Below, in pieces: positions 17,591-26,019 of a DNA stretch of 64,000 bases. The stretch comes from Advenella sp048381675 (lineage in GTDB: Bacteria; Pseudomonadota; Gammaproteobacteria; Burkholderiales; Burkholderiaceae_B): NCBI RefSeq assembly GCF_048381675.1, contig NZ_JBLWIS010000003.1, forward strand, positions 186,001 through 250,000, in the 5' to 3' direction. A program made the position numbers and the translations under genes. The notes below the pieces were generated by a model. That model saw nothing but the letters and a program-made list of their open reading frames with translations, had not been told where the DNA came from and ran no database searches. Position 1 is the first letter of the stretch. The number at the start of each line of letters is the position of its first letter.

Positions 17591-17630
17591 CAGTTCAAGT
17601 TTAATCTATTAAAAAGGAAGGAGATTTATC

Positions 17631-18245
17631 ATGACCGGCATTAAAACAGGTACTTTGGACTGGACTGGCGATAACCCGTTTATTTATTTGAAAACCGATC
17701 CTGATCAGGAGTGGTCTTCCTTGTCACTTTACTTCCGTATTGCAAGCTCGGCGCATGGCAGTGGCCAGGCTATTTTGGTCTTGGATAATCCTTATGAAGA
17801 AGGCAGTGGTGATGAAACCCGCCTGCTTATTACGAATAATAAACCGCTGGCCGATTATCTGGTGCGTGATTTTGTACGTTACTTTGGCCTGTTCCGCAAG
17901 GCGGTGGCACTGGACAAACTGACCATCATAGAAGATGGCGTCTTCCAGACGGTTAACCGTTTTCCTGAAATAGTGGTGGAGTCGGTGGAGTCTGCCCGCT
18001 CCGGGGTCAAAGTCGAGATGGAATGGCACCAGATGACACAGCCTGCAATCTGTGTTGATTTGCCGCAGAGCCAGACCCAAACCCAGAAGCATGAAATGAT
18101 GTGCGTGTTTCATCCGGCACAACGTGCCCGGGTGGTGGTCAATGGGGTGCCTTTGCCGGGCAATACGATTGAGCGCGACTTTAATGGTACGCGTGCGCAA
18201 TCGGCCAGTCTGGCCAATAGTGAAACCTGGGTTCGTGTGGCATAA
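17631..18245 (+). CDS. Unknown protein in the Rieske/DUF1116 operon
   Basis: This 204-aa soluble protein matches no family I recognise. It has no signal peptide or membrane segment. Visible features are an N-terminal beta-rich part (WSSLSLYFRIAS, GQAILVLDNPYEEGSGDE), a central helical stretch (LADYLVRDFVRYFGLFRKAV) and a C-terminal beta-rich half. The ribosome site AAGGAAGGAG is one of the strongest in the window, so it is certainly translated. Tight placement between the SDR gene and the DUF1116 gene (10 bp gap) argues that it is an enzyme or subunit of the same pathway. Confidence 0.8.
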   Translation: MTGIKTGTLDWTGDNPFIYLKTDPDQEWSSLSLYFRIASSAHGSGQAILVLDNPYEEGSGDETRLLITNNKPLADYLVRDFVRYFGLFRKAVALDKLTIIEDGVFQTVNRFPEIVVESVESARSGVKVEMEWHQMTQPAICVDLPQSQTQTQKHEMMCVFHPAQRARVVVNGVPLPGNTIERDFNGTRAQSASLANSETWVRVA

Positions 18246-18255
18246 GGGGTGAAAT

Positions 18256-19431
18256 ATGGTTCAGCATGTTAATCACGGCATGTCACAAACGGTCATGCCA
18301 TTCTGGACTGGGGTTAAGCAATTAAAACAGGTTTTGCCACAGCAAACGCGTCTGGTTTTACATGCCGGACCTCCTTTTCGTGACGTTTCCGAGTTGCCGC
18401 AAGCCATTCTTAATTCAGTCCTGATCGGGATTCAATATGAAGGCTGGGCGCCTGATAAAGCGGCAGCACGGGCACTCCTGGATGAAGGGGGCGTACAGCT
18501 GGCGCCTGCACAGGACTATGACGTGGTTGTACCACTGGCCGGTGTTGTGACGCCTTCCATGTATATGATTGAAGTCAGTGATGGCAATCAGCCCGAAAAC
18601 AAAAAATACTCGGTGCTGAATGAGGGGATGGTTTGGTGTACGCGTTTGGGGATTGATGGCGAAGAAATGGTGCCACACCTGCGCTGGTTGCATCAGGACC
18701 TGGGTGCCAGGATGGCGGCTGGTTTTGGGGGCAAGGTTGATCTGGCACCCGTGTTGCAGGCCTCTTTGCTTAATGGTGATGACGGTCATGCCCGTACCAT
18801 GCATGCATCCCGCTTGCTGGCTGATATTATTGTCTCATGGGGCATTAATGATGAGCCAAGCAAGACCTTTTTGTATGGCGCGATGGCGTGGGCACTGAAT
18901 TATTGGATGGCCGCCAGTGCCCTGATTTTGTCGACCCAGCAACTGCCTGAAGGCGTTGATCCGATTGTGAAAGCAGGGGGTAATGGCCTGAGGTTTGGTT
19001 TGCAGCTGGCCAGCTCGGATAACTGGCAGGTGGTTGACGCACCTGCTATTCAGGGTAATAAAGAGGCAGGTAAAGAGCACGTACAGGCGTTAGGTACGCT
19101 GGGTGACAGTGCAGTCGTGGATTTTGTGGGCCTGGGCGGACAATGCCTGGATCTGGCCAGTTCAAGCGCCAAAAACCTGCTGGGCTTTTTGCCGGAAGAC
19201 TATCTCACGCGCCAAAGCCGTTTCCTGAAAACCCGTTTGCCCTTTCTGGGGGGGCGTGCCGGTATCACTGATTTCAATAGTGTGATTGAAAGCAATACCG
19301 GGCCATTGGTGTTGCTGGGCATGATTGATGGTAGGGGTCAGCATGGACGCATTGGTGGTGGGGTTGCCACGGTAGATGCCGCATTATTGCAAGCGTTGAA
19401 GGAGTGGCAAGATGAAACGACAATGGTTTAA
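18256..19431 (+). CDS. DUF1116 (AllG/YlbE-like) family protein
   Basis: This 391-aa protein resembles DUF1116, the AllG/YlbE family known as a subunit of oxamate carbamoyltransferase. Matching stretches are TRLVLHAGPPF, IGIQYEGWA, the VPLAGVVTPSMYMIEV strand, VLNEGMVW and LLNGDDGHARTMHASRLL. It is full length for the family but, unlike enteric loci, has no AllF/FdrA or AllH partner beside it here. It overlaps the downstream amidase by 20 bases. It may act on a carbamoyl or amide intermediate made by the operon; that is inference. Confidence 0.75.
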   Translation: MVQHVNHGMSQTVMPFWTGVKQLKQVLPQQTRLVLHAGPPFRDVSELPQAILNSVLIGIQYEGWAPDKAAARALLDEGGVQLAPAQDYDVVVPLAGVVTPSMYMIEVSDGNQPENKKYSVLNEGMVWCTRLGIDGEEMVPHLRWLHQDLGARMAAGFGGKVDLAPVLQASLLNGDDGHARTMHASRLLADIIVSWGINDEPSKTFLYGAMAWALNYWMAASALILSTQQLPEGVDPIVKAGGNGLRFGLQLASSDNWQVVDAPAIQGNKEAGKEHVQALGTLGDSAVVDFVGLGGQCLDLASSSAKNLLGFLPEDYLTRQSRFLKTRLPFLGGRAGITDFNSVIESNTGPLVLLGMIDGRGQHGRIGGGVATVDAALLQALKEWQDETTMV

Positions 19432-20719
19432 ATTGCCTCTGCATCAATTGTTGCAGGCCTTGAATGCGGGTGAAGCCACCTTGCCGGAAGTGGTGGCGTC
19501 TTTTTACGAGCGCATCGCTAAACGTGACCAGCAAGTGGGGGCCTGGCAATACCTGATTGAGCAAGACGATTATCTGGCTGAATATGAAAGCCGCCGTGCA
19601 TTTTACGATGCTTCACCCTTGAAAGGTTTGCCCTTTGCAGTCAAGGATGTGATTGACACAGCGGATATACCCACCACCATGGGTTCGGTGATTCACCAGG
19701 ATCGTATTCCCGATATGGACGCTTCATGCGTAACCGCCATGAAAGCGGCCGGTGGCATTTTAATGGGTAAAACGGTCACTACCGAATTTGCCTATTTTCA
19801 GGCGGGTAAAACCAATAATCCACACGATCCAGCGCGTACACCGGGTGGCTCTTCCAGTGGTTCGGCCGCAGCAGTGGCTGATTACATGGTGCCGATTGCC
19901 TTCGGTACCCAAACGGCTGCTTCGGTTATCAGGCCGGCATCCTATTGTGGTTGCGTGGGATATGTGGGCAGTAAGAATGAGTTTTCCCTGCGTAATATCC
20001 AGCCTTTGGCACAGTCCCTGGACTCTCTCGGCATCCTCAGCAATGATGTACTTGATACCATTCTGGTACGTAATATATTACTGCACAAGTCTTTGGAGCC
20101 GATGCCTCAGGCCAGTGGCTTGGCTTGTGTTTTTGGCGTGTTTTCCGGTGAGGTGTTGGGCCCCATCGAAGATAAAATGCTTGAAACACTGGCGGGCTGT
20201 CAGCAGGCATTGGGCGGGCAGGGCTACCATCATGTCGATTTTCCCTTGCAGGAAACAGTGGCTGAGTTAACTGTCTTGCATGGACAAATCATGGCCTATG
20301 AGGTGGCCCGTAATCTGGTGTATGAGCAGCAGTTTGAGACTTTAGGCAGTCATATGCAGGCATTGGTTGCAAGTGGTTTGGCTTTGCCCTATCACGATTA
20401 TATTGCTGCCCTGGAAAAAACCGATAACTTGAAACAGGCACTGTTGCGCTGGTTTGAGCAGCAGGGCGCCGATTTCATTATGGCGCCTGCGGCATCAGGA
20501 GTGGCCCCAGCTAAAGACGAAGGGACGGGTGCGCCATTCATGAGCCGGGCCTGGCAGCTTGCCGGCTTGCCGGTGGTAGCTTTACCTTTGGGTTACTACC
20601 AGAAATTGCCGATGGGCTTGCAATTGATTGGTAAGCCTCATCAGGATGACCGACTGCTTATGCAGGCCAGGCAATTGCAGCAGTTGTTTTTAAGAAGCCA
20701 GGAAGCCGTTAGTGCGTAA
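19412..20719 (+). CDS. Amidase signature family hydrolase
   Basis: This 435-aa amidase has the Ser-cisSer-Lys triad regions: LPFAVKDVIDTA (Lys), PGGSSSGSAAAVADYM, and TQTAASVIRPAS (nucleophile region). In many family members the latter reads TGGSIR, so TAAS is a modest departure. It has GGAG 7 bases before the ATG and overlaps the DUF1116 gene, so the two are translationally linked. It is the last gene before a strong terminator. It would hydrolyse an amide, ureide or carbamate in the same pathway. Confidence 0.87.
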   Translation: MKRQWFKLPLHQLLQALNAGEATLPEVVASFYERIAKRDQQVGAWQYLIEQDDYLAEYESRRAFYDASPLKGLPFAVKDVIDTADIPTTMGSVIHQDRIPDMDASCVTAMKAAGGILMGKTVTTEFAYFQAGKTNNPHDPARTPGGSSSGSAAAVADYMVPIAFGTQTAASVIRPASYCGCVGYVGSKNEFSLRNIQPLAQSLDSLGILSNDVLDTILVRNILLHKSLEPMPQASGLACVFGVFSGEVLGPIEDKMLETLAGCQQALGGQGYHHVDFPLQETVAELTVLHGQIMAYEVARNLVYEQQFETLGSHMQALVASGLALPYHDYIAALEKTDNLKQALLRWFEQQGADFIMAPAASGVAPAKDEGTGAPFMSRAWQLAGLPVVALPLGYYQKLPMGLQLIGKPHQDDRLLMQARQLQQLFLRSQEAVSA

Positions 20720-20745
20720 TTTTTTTACTGGCTATTTGAAATTTG

Positions 20746-20775
20746 AACGTCCTGTTTTTACAGGACGTTTTTTTA
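20746..20775 (+). terminator. Intrinsic terminator of the Rieske/DUF1116/amidase operon
   Basis: A stem AACGTCCTGT/ACAGGACGTT with a T loop is followed by seven T, 27 bp after the amidase stop. Confidence 0.85.
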
Positions 20776-20836
20776 TGGGTCGCAGGGTTACTAAAACGAA
20801 ACTTGGTGTTTGGCAAGGCCGGCTGCCAAACCAGGG

Positions 20837-21271
20837 TTACAGGCGAGGCAAGACGTATTTTTCAACCAGCCATTTCAGCCCATACAATGCGGCAATAATA
20901 ATACACACAATAGATAAGAAATCGGCACTGAAAACATTTTGCTGTTTATGTGGCAGGGCCATGTAAACGTTTTCATTGGCTGGCCTGGCATGCGTCATGG
21001 GGGTGGCCGATAGGGGTAAATCAGCCTCTAGAATGACATATTTTCCGTTATTCGCAGCCTGTAGCAATAGACTGTTAACCGGAATGGTTTGCAGATCCTG
21101 TTCATCGCTGGTGTTGCAGATGCGTTTGGTGCCTTTGGCCCAGTTGTCATTGCCTTCGGGGCAGACGGCGATGATGCTGTTGCCATTGCTGAAATGAACG
21201 TTCACCCACCCTTCAGCGCGTGAAGCGTGATTGCTGCTTACCGTTACGTCAGTCAGGTTTATGGTGGTCAT
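20837..21271 (-). CDS. Small hypothetical protein with one C-terminal membrane segment
   Basis: A 144-aa product starts MTTINLTDVTVSS. The soluble part is polar and beta-rich with two Cys (IIAVCPEGND, RICNTSDEQ). A single hydrophobic segment (FLSIVCIIIAALYGLKWL) lies at the C-terminus, followed by a basic tail, so it is probably tail-anchored in the membrane. An in-frame ATG at 21301 would add ten residues, but its AGGA is too close to the codon. It stands alone between two terminators. I do not recognise the family. Confidence 0.6.
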   Translation of the reverse strand: MTTINLTDVTVSSNHASRAEGWVNVHFSNGNSIIAVCPEGNDNWAKGTKRICNTSDEQDLQTIPVNSLLLQAANNGKYVILEADLPLSATPMTHARPANENVYMALPHKQQNVFSADFLSIVCIIIAALYGLKWLVEKYVLPRL

Positions 21272-21513
21272 GATGCTTGTCTTTTTTGCAATAAAGCCCA
21301 TCTTCCTGTTTTTGTCAGGCAGGGAAGGAGGGCAAGCTTGAATTAATAATCAGGCAGGACTCTATTTTATCGAAAATAGCATGAAAAGACGCTTTTGTAA
21401 TGTTAAGCGTTTGATTTGTTTCTATTGTTTTTAATATGAATCAATTAAATCATTGATTCTTGTTGGCGTTGGGGGGCTGGATGTGGACTTTTTTGCCAAG
21501 TGGATTCTGACAA

Positions 21514-21542
21514 TAAAAAAACAGCCCTGAAAAACAGGGCTG
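21514..21542 (-). terminator. Intrinsic terminator of the MHS transporter gene
   Basis: A stem CAGCCCTG/CAGGGCTG with a 5-base loop is followed on the minus strand by seven T, about 40 bp after the transporter stop. Confidence 0.85.
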
Positions 21543-21582
21543 ATAAAGTTTCAAGAAAATATACGGGGGTTTGTTTATCTAA

Positions 21583-22962
21583 TTAGCTGACATTCACTTT
21601 ACCCAGGTTGATGGCCGGTTTGGTATCAGGTTCTGGTTCAGTATGGTAGCGACGCAAAGGTTTGTTGGCGGTTTCTGGCATTAATATGGTTACCCAGAAG
21701 AAACAGATCGCAGCAACAATGGTGACGTAAAATGCCGGGGCCAGATAACTGCCCGTTTGTGTTGTCAGCCAAATGGCCAGATAAGGGGCAGTACCGCCAA
21801 AAATGGCAAAGGTAATGTTGTAGCACATGCTCGAGGCGGTATAGCGCATGTCGGTCGGGAACATTTCTGACAGCAATGTAGCAGCCACTACACTGGCAGC
21901 AACCTGGCCAATACCAATAATCAGCATGCCGGCAATAGCGGCTTCCAATGAGGCACCATTATTAACAACCATATAGGCGGGAATGGTAAACAGGGCGTGC
22001 CAGATTGCGGCAAACTGCATCATTTTACGACGGCCAATTTTGTCGGAAATGATGCCGGCAATCGGTGTAAGGGCAGTTACAAATAACAGGGCAACCATAC
22101 TGGCGGTTAATGATTGTGCTGGTGTCAGGCCAATCACGGTACGCAGGAAGGTATTCATGTAGGTTGAAAAAATATAGAACGACAGCGCATAAAGTACGAC
22201 GAAGCCACCCAGTTTCACAATATTGCGGCCCTCGGCCTTGAATACCTGTCCGGCAGTATAGCTGACTTGACCTTTTTTCTCGGCACGCATTTGCTGGAAT
22301 TCGGGTGACTCAGATAAATGATCACGAATGAAGAAAGCAACTACGCCCATGGGTACAGCCAGCAGGAAGATGGTACGCCAGCCCCAGTCACCCATGGCTT
22401 CAGTACCAATGATCGCTACCAACCCGGCACAGACACCAGCAGCCAAGGCAAAGGCGAAATATGTCGCGGCAGACATCGCCCAGGCATAAGAGTTGCGTTT
22501 GTTCATTGGACTGTGTTCAACGGTATAAATAGTTGCGCCGGTATATTCACCACCTGCTGACAGGCCCTGGATGCAGCGAATGATCACCAGCAAAATAGGT
22601 GCCCAGATACCAATGCTTTCATAGTTGGGGATAAGGCCAATTGCGGCAGTTGAACCAGACATGAGCAACACGGTTAAAGCCAGAATTTTTTTGCGTCCCA
22701 GTTTGTCGCCCAATTTGCCAAAATAAATACCGCCCAGTGGCCGAACAATGAACGATACTAAAAACACCGCAAAAGTGGCTAGCAGGCCAGCCATCTTGTC
22801 TTCGGTAGGGAAGAAATTTTGTGCGATGTAAACGGCCATGTAGCCGAACAAGGCAAAGTCAAACCATTCAACGACAGTGCCAGCCGCTGAACCCATCATG
22901 ACCTTTTTAATATGGCTGGTATCGGTATGTGCCGATGCTGCCGCAGTTGCTTGCTGTTGCAT
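21583..22962 (-). CDS. MHS-family (metabolite:H+ symporter) MFS transporter
   Basis: This 459-aa inner-membrane symporter belongs to the MHS branch with ShiA, KgtP and ProP. Motifs include TVVEWFDFALFGYMAVYIA in helix 1, the loop GKLGDKLGRKKIL, and GLSAGGEYTGATIYTVEH in helix 4. It has 12 predicted helices. It is divergent from a LysR gene at 23281 across a 318-bp AT-rich region with repeated motifs, so it is probably controlled by that regulator. The substrate is likely a small organic acid or zwitterion. Confidence 0.9.
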   Translation of the reverse strand: MQQQATAAASAHTDTSHIKKVMMGSAAGTVVEWFDFALFGYMAVYIAQNFFPTEDKMAGLLATFAVFLVSFIVRPLGGIYFGKLGDKLGRKKILALTVLLMSGSTAAIGLIPNYESIGIWAPILLVIIRCIQGLSAGGEYTGATIYTVEHSPMNKRNSYAWAMSAATYFAFALAAGVCAGLVAIIGTEAMGDWGWRTIFLLAVPMGVVAFFIRDHLSESPEFQQMRAEKKGQVSYTAGQVFKAEGRNIVKLGGFVVLYALSFYIFSTYMNTFLRTVIGLTPAQSLTASMVALLFVTALTPIAGIISDKIGRRKMMQFAAIWHALFTIPAYMVVNNGASLEAAIAGMLIIGIGQVAASVVAATLLSEMFPTDMRYTASSMCYNITFAIFGGTAPYLAIWLTTQTGSYLAPAFYVTIVAAICFFWVTILMPETANKPLRRYHTEPEPDTKPAINLGKVNVS

Positions 22963-23280
22963 GCTTGTGTCTCCTCAAAATAGCAATTTTTGTGTTCAAA
23001 ATAAATCCCTGTGGGGAATTTGTTTTTATTGTTTATCTGTAGATGGTTTTACTTATGTAAAATGTATCGATCAAAAAATCGAATAGTGAATACTAAACGA
23101 TTGGAACAAAAATAGATGTCTCCTTTTTTTTGAGTGTGTATTAATCAATTAAAAAGTTTTTGTTTACATGCCTGATTACGCATAAACAGTAAACTAATAC
23201 TGTACTAATAGTTTGTCTATTCACTATTGGCACTGTATTATTGATCGAAATGTTATTAATGATAAAAATTGAGACGAGTC
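22963..23280. promoter_or_regulatory. Divergent control region between MHS transporter and LysR gene
   Basis: This AT-rich 318-bp gap holds inverted copies of a 10-mer: ATAGTGAATA at 23083-23092 and TATTCACTAT at 23218-23227. ACTAATA also occurs twice near 23200. Spaced copies of the same element on both sides are what a LysR-type regulator controlling its own gene and a divergent target would need. No gene is seen in the gap. Confidence 0.5.
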
Positions 23281-24213
23281 ATGAGTCCTGTCCGCTTTGA
23301 CCTACATCACTTACGTGCTTTTAAAATGGTTGCCGAGCAATTGCATTTTAAAAAAGCGGCAGAGCTTCTGCATATAACCCAACCAGGTTTGACGCGCATA
23401 ATTAAGTCGCTTGAAGAGGCTTTGCAGGTAGAGCTGTTCGAGCGCAGTACCCGCCAAGTCAAGCTGACTGCGGCCGGCTTTCTGTTTTTGCAGGAAACCG
23501 AACATGTCTTCATCCATTTGGCGCGGGCTATTGAGCTGGCCCAGAAAGCCAAATTTGGTGATATTGGCCATTTAATCATTGCCTACAATGATTATGCGAT
23601 TCAGGATGTCTTACCCAATACGCTGGAGCATTTCAGGCGGCAATACCCTAGCATCACAACAGATCTTCTTTACATGCCAACCCAAGAGCAAATCCAGGGC
23701 CTGCAACAGGGCAGCCTTGATTTGGGGTTTGGATTTGCATTTTCCGATGACTCCGAAGAGCTGGGCGTGCAGTGGAAACCGATATTTCAGGATGATCCCG
23801 TTGTGCTATTGCAGAAAGATCACCCTTTGGCAGAGCGTAAAGTCATTTCGTTGGCAGACCTTGCCAATGAACGTTTTGTGGTGGGTTCTAAAAACCATTG
23901 GCAGGTTTGGCGGCGTTATTTTTATTCTCTATGCCGTCATGCCGGATTTCACCCTAATATTGTTCAGGAAGCGAGCACGATTACCGGCATCATGAGTCTG
24001 GTGGCGGCCCATATGGGGATTGCCATTTTGTCGCAGTCATTGCGTAAATATGTGCATCGGGATTTGGTGGCTATTGATCTGGCTTTATCGGGACAATATC
24101 CGCAATCGTATATTAGTATCATGTGGCAGCAAGCCAATGCCAACCCTTGCGTACCTTTGTTTATTCAAAATATTACGCCAGGTCTTATGACTTACCCATT
24201 ATCTGCAAATTGA
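23281..24213 (+). CDS. LysR-family transcriptional regulator
   Basis: This 310-aa regulator has an N-terminal winged HTH (LHFKKAAELLHITQPGLTRIIKSLEE) and an effector domain beginning around IGHLIIAYNDYA. I take the ATG at 23281 (MSPVRFDLHHLRAFK) over the in-frame TTG at 23269. It is divergent from the MHS transporter at 21583-22962, its likely target. The inducer is unknown. Confidence 0.88.
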   Translation: MSPVRFDLHHLRAFKMVAEQLHFKKAAELLHITQPGLTRIIKSLEEALQVELFERSTRQVKLTAAGFLFLQETEHVFIHLARAIELAQKAKFGDIGHLIIAYNDYAIQDVLPNTLEHFRRQYPSITTDLLYMPTQEQIQGLQQGSLDLGFGFAFSDDSEELGVQWKPIFQDDPVVLLQKDHPLAERKVISLADLANERFVVGSKNHWQVWRRYFYSLCRHAGFHPNIVQEASTITGIMSLVAAHMGIAILSQSLRKYVHRDLVAIDLALSGQYPQSYISIMWQQANANPCVPLFIQNITPGLMTYPLSAN

Positions 24214-24300
24214 GTTTTTCTCATTAATGATTGATAAAAGGTCATGATTGGAAATTGATTTTTTTGCTACATTGCCTTTTTCAATTACATACTTTTAGTC

Positions 24301-24705
24301 ATGAGCACATCTGAAATTCAATTTGGCCTGGATCATGTCATGTTGCGTGTGTTGGACTTGGAAAAATCGCTGGCGTTTTATCGGGATATTCTTGGGATGA
24401 AAGTGCTGCGCCATACCGACTATGAATCGGGCAGATTCACCAATGTTTTTTTAAGTTTTAATGAGAATACCGAGTCCAGTCTTGAGTTGACGTATAACTG
24501 GGACCAGCAAGAGCCTTATGAAAAGGGTCAGGCTTTTGGGCACCTGGCATTGATGGTGAATGATATTCATAAGGCCGTGGAAAAACTGGCTGAGTCCGGC
24601 GTCAGAATCAAGACCCCGCCTAAACAAATGAATCATGGGCAACGTATTATTGCCTTTGTGTTTGACCCGGATGAGTATTTAATTGAATTGATTGAGCCAA
24701 TTTAA
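24301..24705 (+). CDS. gloA: Glyoxalase I (lactoylglutathione lyase)
   Basis: This 134-aa enzyme isomerises the methylglyoxal-glutathione hemithioacetal to lactoylglutathione. The metal ligands appear at the expected places: His in LDHVMLRVLD, Glu in LELTYNW, His in FGHLALMV and Glu in LIELIEPI. It has the YRDILGMKVLR helix typical of GloA. It is convergent with the 65-aa gene, and their stop codons overlap. It is slightly more divergent than textbook GloA, so a related glyoxalase-fold lyase is possible. Confidence 0.85.
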   Translation: MSTSEIQFGLDHVMLRVLDLEKSLAFYRDILGMKVLRHTDYESGRFTNVFLSFNENTESSLELTYNWDQQEPYEKGQAFGHLALMVNDIHKAVEKLAESGVRIKTPPKQMNHGQRIIAFVFDPDEYLIELIEPI

Positions 24706-24899
24706 TTCAGTGCTTCCTTGGCCGCTTCTTCTGGCGTCAATCCCTCGTAGAATTGGTCTGTAAACCACTCGGCATTCTCTTCGATGTAGTCCTGCGCCTC
24801 GCGCAGGGTTGCGCCTGCTTTTACCAAAAAGCCTTCCACTTCAATGCACCATTCAATGAGTGCCACTTCGTCCGGATCGGGCGTATTTTTCTTACTCAT
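24702..24899 (-). CDS. 65-aa acidic protein of unknown function, copy 1
   Basis: This small, acidic, probably helical protein (DEVALIEWCIEVEGFLVKAG, then TLREAQDYIEENAEWF) ends EEAAKEALN. The ribosome site is AAGGAAAAAC before the ATG. A second copy at 38005-38202 differs at only four residues plus the M/S-K start region, but shows many synonymous differences, so selection is acting on the protein. No signal peptide or membrane segment. I do not recognise the family. Confidence 0.75.
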   Translation of the reverse strand: MSKKNTPDPDEVALIEWCIEVEGFLVKAGATLREAQDYIEENAEWFTDQFYEGLTPEEAAKEALN

Positions 24900-24979
24900 G
24901 TTTTTCCTTTGCTTGAGACTACATCATGTTATCGGAGCACCACATCGTCCAGGAACGCTGTTGGATGGTAATTTATAGC

Positions 24980-25045
24980 ATAAAAAAAGCCCTTGAATTT
25001 ATTTCAAGGGCTTTTTAGTGTCTCTGGCGCAGATGCTGCTCTCCA
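24980..25045. repeat. Left copy of tRNA-Ser-end/terminator-like direct repeat
   Basis: The first 36 bases (24980-25015) are identical to 36430-36465 and form a terminator hairpin (AGCCCTTGAA/TTCAAGGGCT with A and T flanks). The following TCTCTGGCGCAGATG resembles the 3' end of tRNA-Ser, where the intact gene at 52585 has TCTTTGGCGGAGACAG next to a similar hairpin. It is probably a degenerate attachment-site half. Confidence 0.6.
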
Positions 25046-25094
25046 TCATTGCTTCTCATGGATAAGGCTTAAAATCTCATGTCACAGTCAACGA

Positions 25095-25913
25095 TCAGGA
25101 AAAAGACGCTTTGCGTTTTTGTGTGAAAGCAAGAATACCTTCTTGTACATCCTCCTCACCCGCACTCTCAACAATGAAGCGACGTTCCTGTGCCAAATGA
25201 TTTTCTAAGGTTCTTTGGGCAAAAGTGTGATCGAATAAGCGCTTTACCCTTGAGATGGCTTTTGAAGGACCGCTTTGTAGCATCTTGAGCAAAGCATGCG
25301 CTTGTGTCATTAATTCAGAGTCTGGGTATATTTCATCAACGACTCCCAGACGTAAGCATATTTGAGCATCCAGGGTTGCGTTTGAGATAAACAATTGTTT
25401 GGCTTTATATACACCCACACGATTAGCCAATAACCAGGAACTGCCTGCATCGGGTGATAATCCAATAGCCGTATAGCCACAACGCAATTTCATCGACTCT
25501 GCTGCCAGTACAAAATCAGCCAGCAGGGCTAAGCCGATACCCGCACCACCTACCGCGCCATTCAGGGTAGATACAATAGGAATGCCAGAGTCCGTTAGTT
25601 TCAAAATCGTATCATTTAAGGGCGTAACGAGCGAATCAACATAGGCTGGCAGATTTGCCCGTTCTTCTATAAATGCACGTATATCACCGCCCACACAAAA
25701 ATTTTTCCCGGCGCCTGTCAGTAAAATGGCCCTTACCGACGCAGTATTCAAAATTTCATTTACTGCATTAGCAAATAATGTAACCATGTCAAGGTTGAGC
25801 GCATTCCCATGATCTGCCCTGTTTAGCGTAATGGTGGCAATACCGGCATCAATACTAAAATGAAGTGCTTTACTATCCGAATGATGATTGTTGTTAAGGT
25901 CTAAAGTGCCCAT
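25095..25913 (-). CDS. Enoyl-CoA hydratase/isomerase family protein
   Basis: This 272-aa crotonase-fold enzyme has the oxyanion strand GKNFCVGGDIRAF and the second motif LNGAVGGAGIGLALLADFVLA, followed by YTAIGLSPDAGSSWLL. GGAGAT precedes the ATG. It is the left-most gene of the 25-36 kb catabolic block and is transcribed away from the transporter genes, together with or just after the AraC regulator gene. It would supply the hydration step between the dehydrogenase and the thiolase of the same block. Confidence 0.87.
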   Translation of the reverse strand: MGTLDLNNNHHSDSKALHFSIDAGIATITLNRADHGNALNLDMVTLFANAVNEILNTASVRAILLTGAGKNFCVGGDIRAFIEERANLPAYVDSLVTPLNDTILKLTDSGIPIVSTLNGAVGGAGIGLALLADFVLAAESMKLRCGYTAIGLSPDAGSSWLLANRVGVYKAKQLFISNATLDAQICLRLGVVDEIYPDSELMTQAHALLKMLQSGPSKAISRVKRLFDHTFAQRTLENHLAQERRFIVESAGEEDVQEGILAFTQKRKASFS

Positions 25914-26019
25914 TTTATCTCCAGAAAAGGTTTGGTTTGATCTTGATAATCAGTCGGAAAATACATTTTTTCCAGTGAAGGCGTTTTCAAGTAAGTTGAT
26001 ATATAGTCAGAGACTAAAT

